Below, piece by piece: positions 34,495 through 45,796 of a stretch of DNA of 64,000 nucleotides (position 1 is the first letter of the stretch; every line of letters starts with the position of its first letter). Source of the DNA: Gossypium raimondii (taxonomy: Eukaryota > Streptophyta > Magnoliopsida > Malvales > Malvaceae). Both the position numbers and the translations under genes were made by a program. The DNA lies in assembly GCF_025698545.1 (NCBI RefSeq), contig NC_068569.1, positions 47,745,218 through 47,809,217 of the forward strand, written 5' to 3'. The notes under the pieces were generated by a model, which worked only from the letters and a program-made list of their open reading frames with translations, searched no databases and was not told the DNA's origin.

Positions 34495-35776
34495 GGGCAA
34501 TTTACTAATAAAAGCCCTTTTTTTTTCAAAAATTACCGAAATGGGCCCATAATTTAATTATTTACCGGAATGGTCCATTTTTCGCGAAATCGTGTCCACG
34601 TCAGCGCGATGTCAAGGTACACGCCACGCGATTTGCTGCCACGTCAGCAAAGCGCGCTGACATGGCCGCGATTTCGGCCCGCGCGTGAACAGTACCCAAC
34701 GGTCAAAAAAATAAAATACCGGGCCCATTTTGATAAATTTTAAAAATATAGGGCTTTTTTGGTATTTTGCCCGAAAAAAGAAAGCATTTTGAATCGTTGT
34801 GTAGAGTTGGAGGGATGTCAAATTTTGGGAGGATTAGAGGCAGGATCTGTGAAATCAATTGAAATGGTGCGTGGTGAAATCAATGGAAACGAAACGGTGG
34901 GTTTTGAATTAATAATTCATGAACAGTTTATGTTTTTTAGCTTGGAAAACTTTGAAAGGCCATAACTTTTGGCTCGGTTGTCCGATTGAGACGATTTTTT
35001 TTATTTCGAATAACTTTTCGAGATCTACGCGCTGACAAACAGCCGAAGGCGGTTTGCCACAGTTTTCATCGAAAAAGATCCTTTTTTACCTCTAAATTTT
35101 GATTTTTTCGGTTTAAAATTGAATTTTGAAACATTCAAATCATTATTTTCCTTATTTATTTGAAGTAAACACCGGATTTTTTTTACAGAATTGTTGTATT
35201 ATTTTTTCTAATTTGACACGTGTATGGAATAGGTCCGATTAATCATTAGAACGTAAGTAATATAATTAAGATAATAACGGTATTTTTATAATATGTTAAT
35301 TAATTAGTTTAGCTTAGTTGGTTAAGATGTTTGCTCTATTCCCTTAGTACCTTGGTTCAAATCTTGTTGGTAATAATTTTGAATCTTTTTGTACTTGTTG
35401 CATTTATTTTTTAATAAATTAACTCTTCAATATTACATTAATATGTATTATTAGGGAAAAATACCAAAAAACCCTATTTTTTTAAATTTACGAAATGGTC
35501 CCGTATTTTATTATTTACCGAATGGGCCATTTTTCCAAAATCAGCGTCACGTCGGTAGCGCTTTATTACGTGGACACAAATCGCGCCTACGAGGACGCGA
35601 TTTGTGTCCACGTAAGCAAAGCGCGCTGACGTGGACGTGATTTTCTGACACGTCCCCTGACATCGCGCTGACATGGACACGATTTTGGGGAAAATAACCC
35701 ATTCCGGTAAATAATAAAATACCGGGCCTATTTCGATAAATTTTAAAAAAATAAGGCTTTTATGTGTAATTTTCCC
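34495..35776. mobile_element. Mutator-like non-autonomous element with 9-bp target duplication
   Basis: The target duplication CTTGTGATT is perfect (34486-34494 and 35777-35785). The ends match over more than 50 bases: left GGGCAATTTACTAATAAAAG, right (reverse complement) GGGAAAATTACACATAAAAG, both followed by an A/T-rich block and ATGGGCCC/ATAGGCCC. Each half is itself a smaller inverted structure (34495-34772 and about 35447-35776) with a GC-rich core of GCGCTGAC / GTCCACGT motifs. The middle holds a short unique ORF at 34759-34965 of unknown origin, and a tRNA-like block. No transposase. Confidence 0.88.
35306..35380 (+). other. tRNA-like A/B boxes (possible SINE fragment)
   Basis: TTTAGCTTAGTTGGTTAAGA fits an A box, and 40 bases on CCTTGGTTCAAATCTTG fits a B box. 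No acceptor or anticodon stem closes, so this is not a tRNA gene. A tRNA-derived SINE head inside the Mutator-like element is likely. Confidence 0.45.
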
Positions 35777-35946
35777 CTTGTGATTACAACATTTATGAAT
35801 ATCTTTCTTCGCTTTCTCTTTATTCCTTAGCTCTTTTACCCGAGAAAAAATAAAATAACTTAATTATCCATAATTGTCAGAAAAACTAAAGCCATCAAAA
35901 TTCAAATAATGCGTTCTTATTGAATCGGAATAGCTCCTTAACAAGA

Positions 35947-36020
35947 GCTGGAGTAGCTCAGTCGGTTAGAGCGTATGGCTGTTAACCATAAGGTCAGAGG
36001 TTCGACCCCTCTCTCTAGCG
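35947..36020 (+). tRNA. tRNA-Asn(GTT)
   Basis: A 74-base cloverleaf. The acceptor GCTGGAG pairs with CTCTAGC (one G-T), with discriminator G at 36020. The D arm is GCTC/GAGC with AGTCGGTTA. The anticodon stem is TATGG/CCATA around loop CTGTTAA, with anticodon GTT at 35981-35983. The T arm is AGAGG/CCTCT with TTCGACC. It has no intron and CCA is not encoded. The internal A box (TAGCTCAGTCGG) and B box (GGTTCGACCCC) are intact. It resembles eukaryotic nuclear tRNA-Asn and not the plastid trnN, so it is not organelle-derived. Confidence 0.96.
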
Positions 36021-36030
36021 CTTACTTTCC

Positions 36031-36040
36031 TTTTTCTTTT
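36031..36040 (+). terminator. Pol III terminator of tRNA-Asn
   Basis: TTTTT at 36031-36035, then TTTT at 36037-36040, 10 bases after the tRNA, in the usual place for RNA polymerase III termination. Confidence 0.75.
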
Positions 36041-36448
36041 CTTTCATAAATCGATGTTTTGAATGTTTATCAATTGATCTATCATATATGAAAATAATAA
36101 TAATTAGAAATTATTGAATAAATAAATTCACATTGCAAAAAATCATATCATATATCTGTATATTAATCTAATATATTATATTTATTGATTAAAATTTGTA
36201 TATTAAAACATACATCAAAATTTTTAATTTAAAATTATGTATAATTAAATTATTACTTTTAAAATTAATTTCAACGTAAAACACATTAAATATAAATAGG
36301 AATGATGGAAAGTATCATATAACACATTTACATATTTAAATTAAATTTAAAATTTTTCAGTTTTTTAAAATAATTTAATTACTTTTTTATCTGAATATTC
36401 AAGTTTAAACATTAAAAGATTTTGGAATTGGAAAATTTTAAAGATTTT

Positions 36449-36945
36449 TTTTTTTTGAAAATAGACCATTAATCCTAAAAAGCAGCACAACTGAACCTTC
36501 TGGAAGCCATTCATGCTGCTGTAAATTTTGCCCAATCAGCATAATGACTTTCTGTCGTCTTGTCCCTTCACCTGCCATTTCTTCTTCAAGACGAAATCAT
36601 ACTCCCGAGGAAACCCCAACTTCTGTCTTTCCTTTACCAGCCTCCACCCGATTTACCCGTTTCATCTTCTCCCCCTCTGTTCATTCCGATTCTCCCACTC
36701 TATCCCTTTCCTCCTGATCTTCTGAATATTCAGGGACTCCCTCAACAAGGTATACTATTCTTTTATCCCTCAGCGTTGCTTTTGCTATCGAATGCGCAAG
36801 ACTGTTAACTGCTCTTGGAACATATTCAAATCTGCATTCCTGGAATCTTGATTGTAGCTTATGAATATCACTGATGTAGGCACATACCTGTGATTTATCT
36901 GGAATATTAGACTTGCATTTCTTTATTATCGATTAAACAATTTTT
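36449..36945 (+). other. Unit A-specific segment with an exon-like ORF
   Basis: Present only in unit A. It holds an ATG at 36544 opening a 58-residue Ser/Thr/Arg-rich frame that looks like a transit peptide. An overlapping frame (36560-36808) crosses a possible donor AACAAGGTATAC at about 36747. No family was recognised, so it may be a captured 5' exon. Confidence 0.3.
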
Positions 36946-37200
36946 AAACAATTTTTTAATTTAAAGTATCTATTAAACAATTTTTTAAACATTCAAATTT
37001 ATTAGTTTAAAGTAATTATATACGTTTTAAACACTTTTATAATTAAAAAAACCAAATTTTAAAATTATTTTTATAGTTAATTTTAAAATTATTTAATATT
37101 AGAATTGATATATTTTAAATTCGTAATGAGTAATAATTTCTTTTAATTATTTTTAATTCACTTTGTAATAAAACGATAACATAAATAATTAAAATATAAT

Positions 37201-37575
37201 CTAAATAAATAAAATTATATACCTTAATTGTGTGTATATATACACGATGGTTTTATGTTTACAGTGTAATTGAAGTGTTAAGGTGAAAAATAATTTGGAT
37301 AGTGTTGCCACTCTACTCATTTCCATAAGATTCAATAAAGAGAGAAGGGGTTTGGTTACATTAACCCGTACAAGTTCAAGGGGAATGGCTACAGGGCTGA
37401 TTAACAGCACACTGCCTTTATGGTTGCTCAGGTCACTTTCATAATTGCCTGAAGCTTTCAACGAAATTGCTGCAAATAAGCTTCTTGTTTTTGAAATTGT
37501 ACGGCACAAATAAGGGTAGAAATAGAGGGATTTAGAACCATTGTAGCTGAAACTATGACCCAAAGTTGAATACAA
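37201..37575 (-). other. Conserved unidentified segment, unit A copy
   Basis: A minus-strand open frame contains KASGNYESDLSNHKGSVLLI and SPVAIPLELVRVNVTKPLLS. It is matched almost exactly at 41889-42209 in unit B. Both lie on the 3' side of the sHSP. The match reflects the duplication and does not by itself show coding selection. Family unknown. Confidence 0.35.
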
Positions 37576-37958
37576 GGCTTACCACCGGCATATAGAAAGA
37601 AGGCAGGCCAAAAAAAGGGTTGTTCTTGTACATTTCATTGAGTAAAGTTGAGACAAAAGATGGAATTTTTCACCCAAGGTGTTGTTCTTGTACATTTCAT
37701 TGAGTAAAGTTGAGCAATTACTTCTTGTCGTGCTAGATAAATAATGTTAAACCATTACTGTTTCAAGTTCATTCAAACATATGCAGAAAGTAGACAACAA
37801 AAGCAGGAGGATAAACTCATTTATCAACAAGAGTGGCTTTACTTTTCACATTAAAAACACAAACTTCATCAACCACATAAAGTCATAGTACCCATCGCTT
37901 TTTTTATCCCACACAAAAGCAAAGGAGACAGGCACTCGCTCACAAGTTACAAACATCT

Positions 37959-38429
37959 TTACCCGGAAATTTCAATGGACTTCACATCGCCCTTTTTGAC
38001 TTCAAGTTTGGGAATAGTAACAGTAAGCACTCCATTTTCCATGGAAGCCTTGATCTGATCCATCTTGGCATTCTCCGGCAGTCTGAACCTCCTCATGAAC
38101 TTGCCACTACTGCGTTCCACCCGATGCCATGTGTCCTTCTCGTCTTCCTTCTCTACATTCCTCTCCCCGCTTATCTGAAGCACCCTGTCATCTTCAACCT
38201 CCACTTCCACTTCTTCTTTCTGAAGCCCTGGAACATCAGCCTTGAACACGTGAGCTTCTGGGGTTTCCTTCCAGTCGATTCGGGGGTTGACAAATGCCGA
38301 TGTTTCTGAAGAGCGCGTGGAGAGTGGTGAAGAGAAAGGGAAGTCCTTGAAAAGATCCCAAACATCAAGAGAGAATGGATCAAAGACGCTGCTGCGAAGG
38401 TTGCCAAAGAAGCTTGGAATGAGAGACAT
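37959..38429 (-). CDS. Class I small heat-shock protein (~17.8 kDa)
   Basis: This 156-residue protein starts [10 protein letters not shown], as class I cytosolic sHSPs do. It has a variable N-terminal arm with [10 protein letters not shown], and an alpha-crystallin domain from about residue 50: ARIDWKET-like [60 protein letters not shown]. The consensus end is [12 protein letters not shown]-terminal KSIEISG keeps the I-x-I anchor used in oligomer assembly. It acts as an ATP-independent holdase in the cytosol. The start at 38429 is chosen for the family N-terminus and an A at -3. An in-frame ATG at 38492 would add 21 residues, mostly hydrophobic ([19 protein letters not shown]). Intronless, as usual. 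A TATA box and a heat-shock element lie upstream. A broken duplicate lies at 42592-45535. Confidence 0.95.
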   Translation of the reverse strand: MSLIPSFFGNLRSSVFDPFSLDVWDLFKDFPFSSPLSTRSSETSAFVNPRIDWKETPEAHVFKADVPGLQKEEVEVEVEDDRVLQISGERNVEKEDEKDTWHRVERSSGKFMRRFRLPENAKMDQIKASMENGVLTVTIPKLEVKKGDVKSIEISG

Positions 38430-38533
38430 AGTCGGGAATGGAATGAAAAATAAGATTATAAGTAGGAAAACTAGAAGTAAGAGAGCTGCCATAGAGTTTC
38501 CGTGACTGGGTAACTTAGACACCTGAAATGCAG

Positions 38534-38541
38534 TTTTTATA
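38534..38541 (-). promoter_or_regulatory. TATA box of the sHSP gene
   Basis: Minus-strand TATAAAAA about 105 bases before the chosen ATG. It predicts a start of transcription near 38510, which would leave the upstream in-frame ATG (38492) about 18 bases inside the leader. The corresponding TATAAAAC is kept in unit B. Confidence 0.6.
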
Positions 38542-38586
38542 AGGATTTTCCAACGGATCCAATGAAAACAACAGTTTGATTGTCTA

Positions 38587-38604
38587 GGATATTCGGGGAT
38601 GTTC
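38587..38604 (-). promoter_or_regulatory. Heat-shock element
   Basis: Minus-strand GAACATCCCCGAATATCC fits GAA-nn-TTC-nn-GAA-nn-TTC with one change in each TTC. It lies about 45 bases upstream of the TATA box, the usual spacing for heat-shock factor sites. The unit B copy has lost two bases between the GAA units. Confidence 0.55.
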
Positions 38605-40204
38605 GTATTCCCTATGGGCCGCTTTAAACGCTGATGAATTGACATATTTAATATATTTTAATTATTAAATACAATTAATTCCTACATATATAAATTAATT
38701 ATATTATATTACAATGTTTCCGACCCAATACTAAGCTGAATGATCTAATTTAATGCCACATGGATTATCTACTAGGATGACATGTGGAATATCCTAGAAA
38801 TAAGGATAATTTGTTTGATTTCATGGTATCCTATGTCACCAAAATTAACCATTAATTAGGATGATTTTCGTTTTAAAAATATTGAATTCATCCCTGACTT
38901 AAGGTTCGTATATATTGATTATAAATACTGATTTTATTAATTTTGATAGTGATTTTATTTTCTGTCAGGTATTTTAATTATTATGCTCTTTATTTATTAT
39001 TTATTTATTTTAATGGTTTACTTAATCAAGGGATTTTATTCAAAAATAGAGAGACGATTATTTGAATTTTCAATTATTTTTCAACATTGATGATTCAAGA
39101 TAACTTAACCGCTATACCAAATAGTAAATGTATTTAAATCAAGAAACTTCTAGTTTACTATAACATGTATTTTAATTATACTAATAGTTATATAGTACAG
39201 ACTTGAAGATAAGACAAATAATTTCTCTAAAACACATTTCTTTCCAAATATAATTGTTATAATTTGTAAATACTCAACGTTTTTATCATTTGTAGTCCCA
39301 ATATAATATTCATTTCAATGGATATCTTTGAAACTTAACAAATTTCTCCATTATTTTGATGAAAATAGTGCATCATTTATAATAAAACATTGTCCCTTGG
39401 GGTAATAATATTGTAACTCTTCCAGAGCCTTCGATTAATTTTGCACTACTAGATATAGTCTTGACATTTTCATTGTTTGTAATTAAATGAGTAAATATAT
39501 TTTCTATCTTTAAGTATAGTATGCATTGTAGCACTGTCGCAAGATATATGTCTTCATTCTTAATCGTGGTTTCAACCAAATGATCCATATTCTTCATTAA
39601 AACAAAAACATCATAAGAAATAATGTAAACACTAAAAATTATAACAAAACATACTAAAGCCACACAACCATAAATAACAAAAATTATAAAATCATCAAAT
39701 AAATATAAAATATTATTATATATTTTAAAACTCTTGATTTCTAGCCTTAAAGAAATCCTCTACATCAAGATAAGATCATATCAACAAAATTTTTAAAATC
39801 ATCATCATTGTGCAAATTTAGCCTCTACATTATCATTTCGATAAGCCAAATGTGTTTCAATATTATTTCATTTCCTTTGGATGGAAGCTTGATAAAGCTT
39901 TACAATATGTTCAAGCGTGTGACAGGTACGCAACCAATGCCTACTCACATCACATCGGTGGCAAAATTTTCAGTGCCTTTTGAAGGATTGCTTGGATCAT
40001 CATCTTTCTCTTTCTTTTCTATTTTATTGTATTTTTCTTTTGGTGTTCATAATACTTGTTAGCACCTTGATAACGATAGTTATAGTGTCCTCTACCACGT
40101 CTATAGCGATGACCACGACCGCGATTTCTTTCATTTGTATAATTATTGTGTATTATTTCATCATGACGAGGGTCAAGTTATGTTGTTGTTATGCTTTTTG
40201 CCCT

Positions 40205-41327
40205 CTTTTTATAAAACTTTCAGGGAAACTCTAATTTATGGGAGATATTATCTCTCGTTTGTGGATGTGAAGGGGAATCTTCTGAGCAATGATAAACTCG
40301 ATAATGAGTTAGGCTCAAACAAAAAAATCAGATGGGCAAGTCTTAGTTCTAGTTGCAAGAGGCAGACAACAAACCTGAAAAACAAATCAAAACAGGTCTA
40401 AAGCAAGGTCCAAATCTAGAAGTCATGACAAATAGTGTGGCAATTGTAAAAAGGTGGGTCACATTAAGGTAGAATGTTCGAAACTTCAAAATAAAATCAA
40501 AAGAGATGCCGAAAATGATGTGAAAGATAAGTAAAAAGTTGAAGTTGTTGGTGCTAGTGTAGTCGAAGAGAGAGGTAATGATTTCTTGTTGGTATTAATG
40601 AGCAAAAGCTCTCATCTTACTTCCGAATAGATTTTAAATTCAAAGTGCTTCTATTACATGTGTCCCAACAATGACTGGCTCTCCACGTACAGTTCAGTTG
40701 AAGGTGAAGTTATATTGATGGGGAATAACTCTCCATGTAAAATATCTGGAACTTGAACAGTACAAATTAGGATGCACAACGTACTTATTCGGACGCTATC
40801 AGATGTCAGGTATGTTCCTGATTTAAAGAAAAATCTTATCTCATTGGGAATTTGAGATTCTAACAGTCGCAGGATAATCATTAAGTTAAATGGCTTAAAA
40901 GTTTCTCATGGGGCTCTTGTTATGATAAAAGGACAGAAAAAGGGCAATCGATACATTCTGCAAGGGTCAATGCTTCTAGTGTGGCTACAATTACCGAAGA
41001 AAAGCCAAAATCGCCACCACGTCGCGATGAAAATCAACCTGACGTCGCGACGACACGACGTGACTCTTATTCCACCAATTTCAATTCAACTAAACTTTGG
41101 CATTTGCTACTGGATCATATGAGTGAGAAAGGTATGATATTCTTGTGCAATGGAAGTCTTCTCAAAGATACTAGAGTTGGTAAGTTAGGTTTCTACGAGC
41201 AATGCATTTTTGGGAAACAAACCCAAGTTGGTTTTGATTCAGCTATGTACAGAACAAAAGGGAATATATATTACATTCATTTCGATTTATGAGGTCCATC
41301 TTCTAACATCTCAAAAGGAGGTAAAAA
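40205..41327 (+). pseudogene. Copia gag-protease fragment in unit A
   Basis: Translation with frame changes gives a gag piece (FRETLIYGR), a zinc knuckle CGNCKKVGHIKVEC at 40436-40477, and protease-region blocks [13 protein letters not shown] and [14 protein letters not shown]. Then come [14 protein letters not shown] and ALVMIKGQKKGN. The gag-pre-integrase block is LWHLLLDHMSEKGM, KLGFYEQCIFGKQ and RTKGNIYYIHFDL, followed by a stop at the usual W. The order is that of Ty1/copia polyproteins. Multiple stops make it dead, and it ends at the duplication junction. Confidence 0.8.
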
Positions 41328-41839
41328 AACATTAAATATAAATAGGAATGATGGAAAATATCATATAACACATTTACATATTTAAATTAAATTTAAAATA
41401 TTTCAATTTTTAAAATAATTTAATTACTTTTTATCTGAATATTCAAGTTTAAACATTAAAAGATTTTGGAATTGGAAAATTTTAAAGAAATTAGTATCTA
41501 TTAAACAATTTTTAAACATTCAAATTTATTAATTTAAAGTAATTATATACGTTTTAAACACTTTTATAATTAAAAATCAAATTTTAAAAACTATTTTTAT
41601 AGTTAGTTTTAAAATTGTTTAATATTAGAATTGATATATTTTAAATTCTTAATGAGTAATAATTTTCTTTCAATTATTCTTTTCAAATTCAATTAATAGA
41701 ATTAACGGTAGGTGGCATTTCGTAATAAAACGATAACATAAGTGATTAAAACGTAACATTTTAAACATAAATAATTAAAATATAATCTAAAGTAAATAAA
41801 ATGACTATTTTATAGTTTAAAAACTATATATTTTAATTT

Positions 41840-41842
<3 letters not shown>

Positions 41843-41875
<33 letters not shown>
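41843..41875. repeat. (TA)n microsatellite
   Basis: About 16 TA units; shorter at the matching place in unit A. Confidence 0.9.
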
Positions 41876-41880
<5 letters not shown>

Positions 41881-41888
41881 GACGGTAA

Positions 41889-42209
41889 CTATAGTGACAA
41901 CTTTTTTAATTTGGATAGTGTTGCCACTCTACTCATTTCCATAAGATTCAATAAAGAGAGAAGGGGTTTGGTTACATTAACCCGTACAAGTTCAAGGGGA
42001 ATCGCTACAGGGCTGATTAACAGCACACTGCCTTTATGGTTGCTCAGGTCACTTTCATAATTGCCTGAAGCTTTCAACGAATTTGCCGCAAATAAGCTTC
42101 TTATTTTTGAAAATGTACACCTTAGAAGGAAGTAATGGCAGAAATCACAGTAGAAATAGAGGGATTTGGAACCATTGTAGCTGAAACCATGACCAAATGT
42201 TGAATACAA
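41889..42209 (-). other. Conserved unidentified segment, unit B copy
   Basis: Duplicate of 37201-37575, sharing KASGNYESDLSNHKGSVLLI and the following 40 residues exactly; the N-terminal part differs by small indels. Function unknown. Confidence 0.35.
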
Positions 42210-42591
42210 GGCTTACTACCGGCATATAGAGAGAAGGCAGGCCAAAACAAGGGTTTATCCTAGATGAAGAATGGCGATTAAGTTGAAAGAAGAGATGGAA
42301 TTTTTCACCCAAGGTGTTATTCTTGTACATTTCATTGAGTGAAGTTGATAACTACTTCTTGTCGTGCTAAATAAATAATGTTAAACCATTACCATCTGCA
42401 GAAAGGAGACAACAAAAGCAGGAGGATAAACTCATTTATTATTTTTCACATTAAAAACACAAACTTCATCAACCACATAAAGTCATAGTACCCATAGCTT
42501 TTTTTATCCCACACAATTGACAATAGGCACAAGACTCGCTATCTCAAAGCAAAGGAGACAGGCACTCACAAGTTACAAACATCTTTAGCCG

Positions 42592-45535
42592 GAAATTTCA
42601 ATGGACTTCACATCGCCCTTTTTGACTTCAAGTTTAGGAATAGTAACTATAATGATCCAAAATTTACGGGCATAAAAAAAGTACATTATCAGACTCCGTC
42701 TTAATGAAATGGATTTGTAAATAATTATTAGAAATATTTATGAGTTTAGTAGTGTATTTAATTAGGTTTTAATTAAGTGAATTTAACTTAATTAAGAGAG
42801 AATAAGAAGAAGGATTAGATTGAATAAAGGGTAAAAGTTAAATTATAGATTAAAAGAAAATATAAAGGACTAAAATGGCAAATATGCTATTAAATAATAG
42901 TTGAGGCGGCAAAACGATGAGAAAGAAAATCTAAAGATTTTAATGATTTAATTTATTATTAATTAATATTAAAATATAATAGTATAAATTATTATTTAAT
43001 TGATATTATCTTATTAAATTAATGAAATATATAAAATTAAAGACAAATGTATGGTAATAAAATATACATGTGTAAAAATTATATTTGTAGAATTGTAATA
43101 TATTTATTTAATTACTTTTTATTTAAGTAAATAGATATTTATTATTTATTATTAGGTAAAAGATATTTATTAATTAAATAATTATATTATAAGATTTTAT
43201 GTGATAAATAAATTAAAACATGACAAATGTATGGTGATGATATAATACATGTGTAAATGTAGGTAATATTACACTTGTAATAAATATATTGATTATTAAA
43301 TAGATATTTATTAAATTATTATATTAAATTATTGTTGTAATTATTATTAATATTATCAAATAAATTAAATTATGACAAGTGTATGGTAGTAATAATTACA
43401 TGTGTAAAAAATAATAATATACCTATATATATTAATAAAATATGTGTTACTTAATATTTAAGTATATATTATATTATATTATATTATATTATTATAATAA
43501 TAATTAAAAGAATAAACAAAATAAATGAAAGAAACAAAGAAACAGAATAGAAACGAAACAGAGAAATGAAAGAAAGAAAGGAGAAAAGAAAAACTAGAGT
43601 TTGAAGGTTTAAAGCTTTAAAAGGTAAGTCAATTAAGTCCTTTTCTCTTAATTTTGATGTTTTAGAAGCTTTAGAATAAAATTTTGTTGAAATTAAGTTG
43701 AAGTTTTGAAAGTTCTTAGGTTTTTGAACATAGTTCATGTCGAACAAAATAATAAATTAGGGTTTAATTGAATGAATTTCAAATTAGAATTGATTAAATG
43801 ATTAAATTGTAAACTAGACTATTAAGTTTTGTGTTGTAGGATTAAATTGAAAGAAGTTTTAAATTAAAGTTTTATCATGAACATTAGATAGTTAAGTAGA
43901 ATATGGAAGGAAATTGAACAGAAATAAAGTATAAAGTTTTACAATTTAATTCTTTAATCAATTCAACTTAAAATTCATTCAATTAAACCCTAATTCATTA
44001 TTTTGTTCGATATGAACTATGTTCAAAACCTAAAACTTTCAAAACTTCAACTTAATTTCAACAAAACTTTATTCTAAAGCTTCTAAAACATCAAAATTAA
44101 GAGAAAAGGACTTAATTGACTTACCTTAAAAGCTTTAAACCTTCAAACTCTAATTTTTCTTTTCTCCTTTCTTTCTTTCCTTTCTCTGTTTCGTTCTATT
44201 CTGTTTCTTTGTTTCTTTTCTTTCATTTATTTTGTTTATTCTTTAATTATTATTATTATTATAATATAATATAATATATATATACTTAAATATTAAATAA
44301 ATACATATCTTATTAATATATATATGTATATTATTATTTTTTACACATATAATTACTATTACCATACACTTGTCATAATTCAATTTATTTGATAATATTA
44401 ATAATAATTACAACAATAATTTAATATAATAATTTAATAAATATCTATTTAATAATCAATATATTTATTACAAGTATAATATTACTTATATTTACACATG
44501 TATTATATCATCATCATACATTTGTCATGTTTTAATTTATTTATCACATAAAAATCTTATAATATAATTATTTAATTAATAAATATCTTTTACTTAATAA
44601 TAAATAATAAATATCTATTTACTGAAACAAAAATAATTAAATAAATATATTACAATTGTACAAATATAAATTTTACACATATATATTTTATTACTATATA
44701 TTTGACTTTAATTTATATATATTTTATTAATTTAATAAAATAATATCAATTAAATAATAATTTATACTATTATATTCTAATATTAATTAATAATAACTTA
44801 AATCATTAAAATCTTTTGATGTTTTTCTAATTGTTTTGCGGACTCAACTATTACCCAATGACATATTTACTATTTTGGTCCTTTATATTTTTTAATCTAT
44901 AATTCAACTTTCACCCCATATTCAATCTAATTATTCTCCTTATTTTTTCTTAATTAAGCTACATTCATTTAATTAAAACCTAATTAAATATACTACTAAA
45001 TTCATAAATATTTTTAATAATTATTTACGAACTCAATTCATTAAGACGAAGTCTTCACTTTTTGGATGCCCGTAAATTTTGAGTCACTCCATTTTCCATG
45101 GAAGCCTTGATCTGATCCATCTTGCAGTCTCCGGCAGTCTAAACCTCCTCATGAACTTGCCACTACTGCGTTCCACCCGATGCCATGTGTCCTTGTCTTC
45201 CTTCTCTACATTCCTCTCCCCGCTTATCTGAAGCACCCTGTCATCGTCAACCTCCACTTTCACTTCTTCTTTCTTAAGCCCTGGAACAGTACGTGAGCTT
45301 CTGGGGTTTCCTTCCAGTCGATTCGGGTGTTGACAAAAGCCGAAGTTTCTGAAGAGCGCGTGGAGAGTGATGAAGGAGAAGAGAAAGGGAAGTCCTTGAA
45401 AGGATCCCAAACATCAAGAGAGAATGGATCAAAGACGCTGCTGCGACGGTTGCCAAAGAAGCTTGGAATGAAAAATAAGATTATAAGTAGGAAAAGTAGA
45501 AGAGGTAAGAGAGCTGTCTTAGAGTTTCTGTGTGT
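42592..45535 (-). pseudogene. Duplicate class I sHSP, broken and split
   Basis: The N-terminal and core parts are at 45084-45535 and the last ~20 codons at 42592-42652, either side of a palindromic insert that enters inside the NGVLTVTIP segment. The start codon region is gone: [16 protein letters not shown] of unit A is reduced to FFIPSFFG, as if deleted between two short repeats. A deletion near 45288 shifts the frame after EAHV. A second small deletion near LPETA breaks the end again. Silent and missense changes elsewhere are few, so the loss of function looks recent. Confidence 0.9.
42652..45083. mobile_element. 2.4 kb near-palindromic (foldback) element
   Basis: Left arm about 42652-43813 and right arm about 43938-45083 are inverted copies across ~1.15 kb with a spacer of ~124 bases. 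The outer ends are AAAATTTACGGGCAT on the left and ATGCCCGTAAATTTT on the right. The arms differ by scattered substitutions and small indels. There is no transposase and no clear target duplication. Mirrored purine/pyrimidine tracts (43540-43600; 44150-44230) give an 87-residue false ORF. A transcript through it would form a very long hairpin. Confidence 0.88.
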
Positions 45536-45796
45536 GGGTAATTTAGACACCTGAAATGCAGTTTTATAAGGCTTTATGAGGATTCTAGCATTCTCAAGAA
45601 TTTTCCAACTTATCCAATGAAAACAACAGTTTGATATTTTTTAGGATATTCAACTGTTCTTGATAGGGTGTCGAACATATTTAATATATTTTAATTATTA
45701 AATACAATTAATTCTACAAATTACAATGTTTCAGACCCAATTTAATGCCACATGGATTATCTACTAAGATGACACGTGGAATATCCTAGAAATAAT

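Larger units (their letters stand above)
36283..41328. repeat. Segmental tandem duplication, unit A
   Basis: Unit A aligns head to tail with unit B (41329-47617). Both start CATTAAATATAAATAGGAAT and both pass, in order, through the same AT-rich block, the conserved segment at 37201/41889, the sHSP, TTAATATATTTTAATTATTA, and copia debris. They diverge after ACCACGTCG (about 41028 / 47617). Unit A has a segment at about 36449-36945 that B lacks. Confidence 0.9.

Noticed and set aside
35306-35380. Second tRNA gene
   Set aside because: A and B boxes are present but no cloverleaf stems close.
38124-38505. ORFs opposite and in shifted frames of the sHSP
   Set aside because: Shadows of the sHSP coding sequence; same for 45274-45554 in unit B.
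40981-41122. Independent small genes at the end of unit A
   Set aside because: Frame-shifted readings of the copia polyprotein fragment.
43484-43747. 87-residue ORF rich in Phe, Leu and Ser
   Set aside because: Inside one arm of the palindrome; a product of the purine tract, ending in an Ile run from TAA/ATT repeats.
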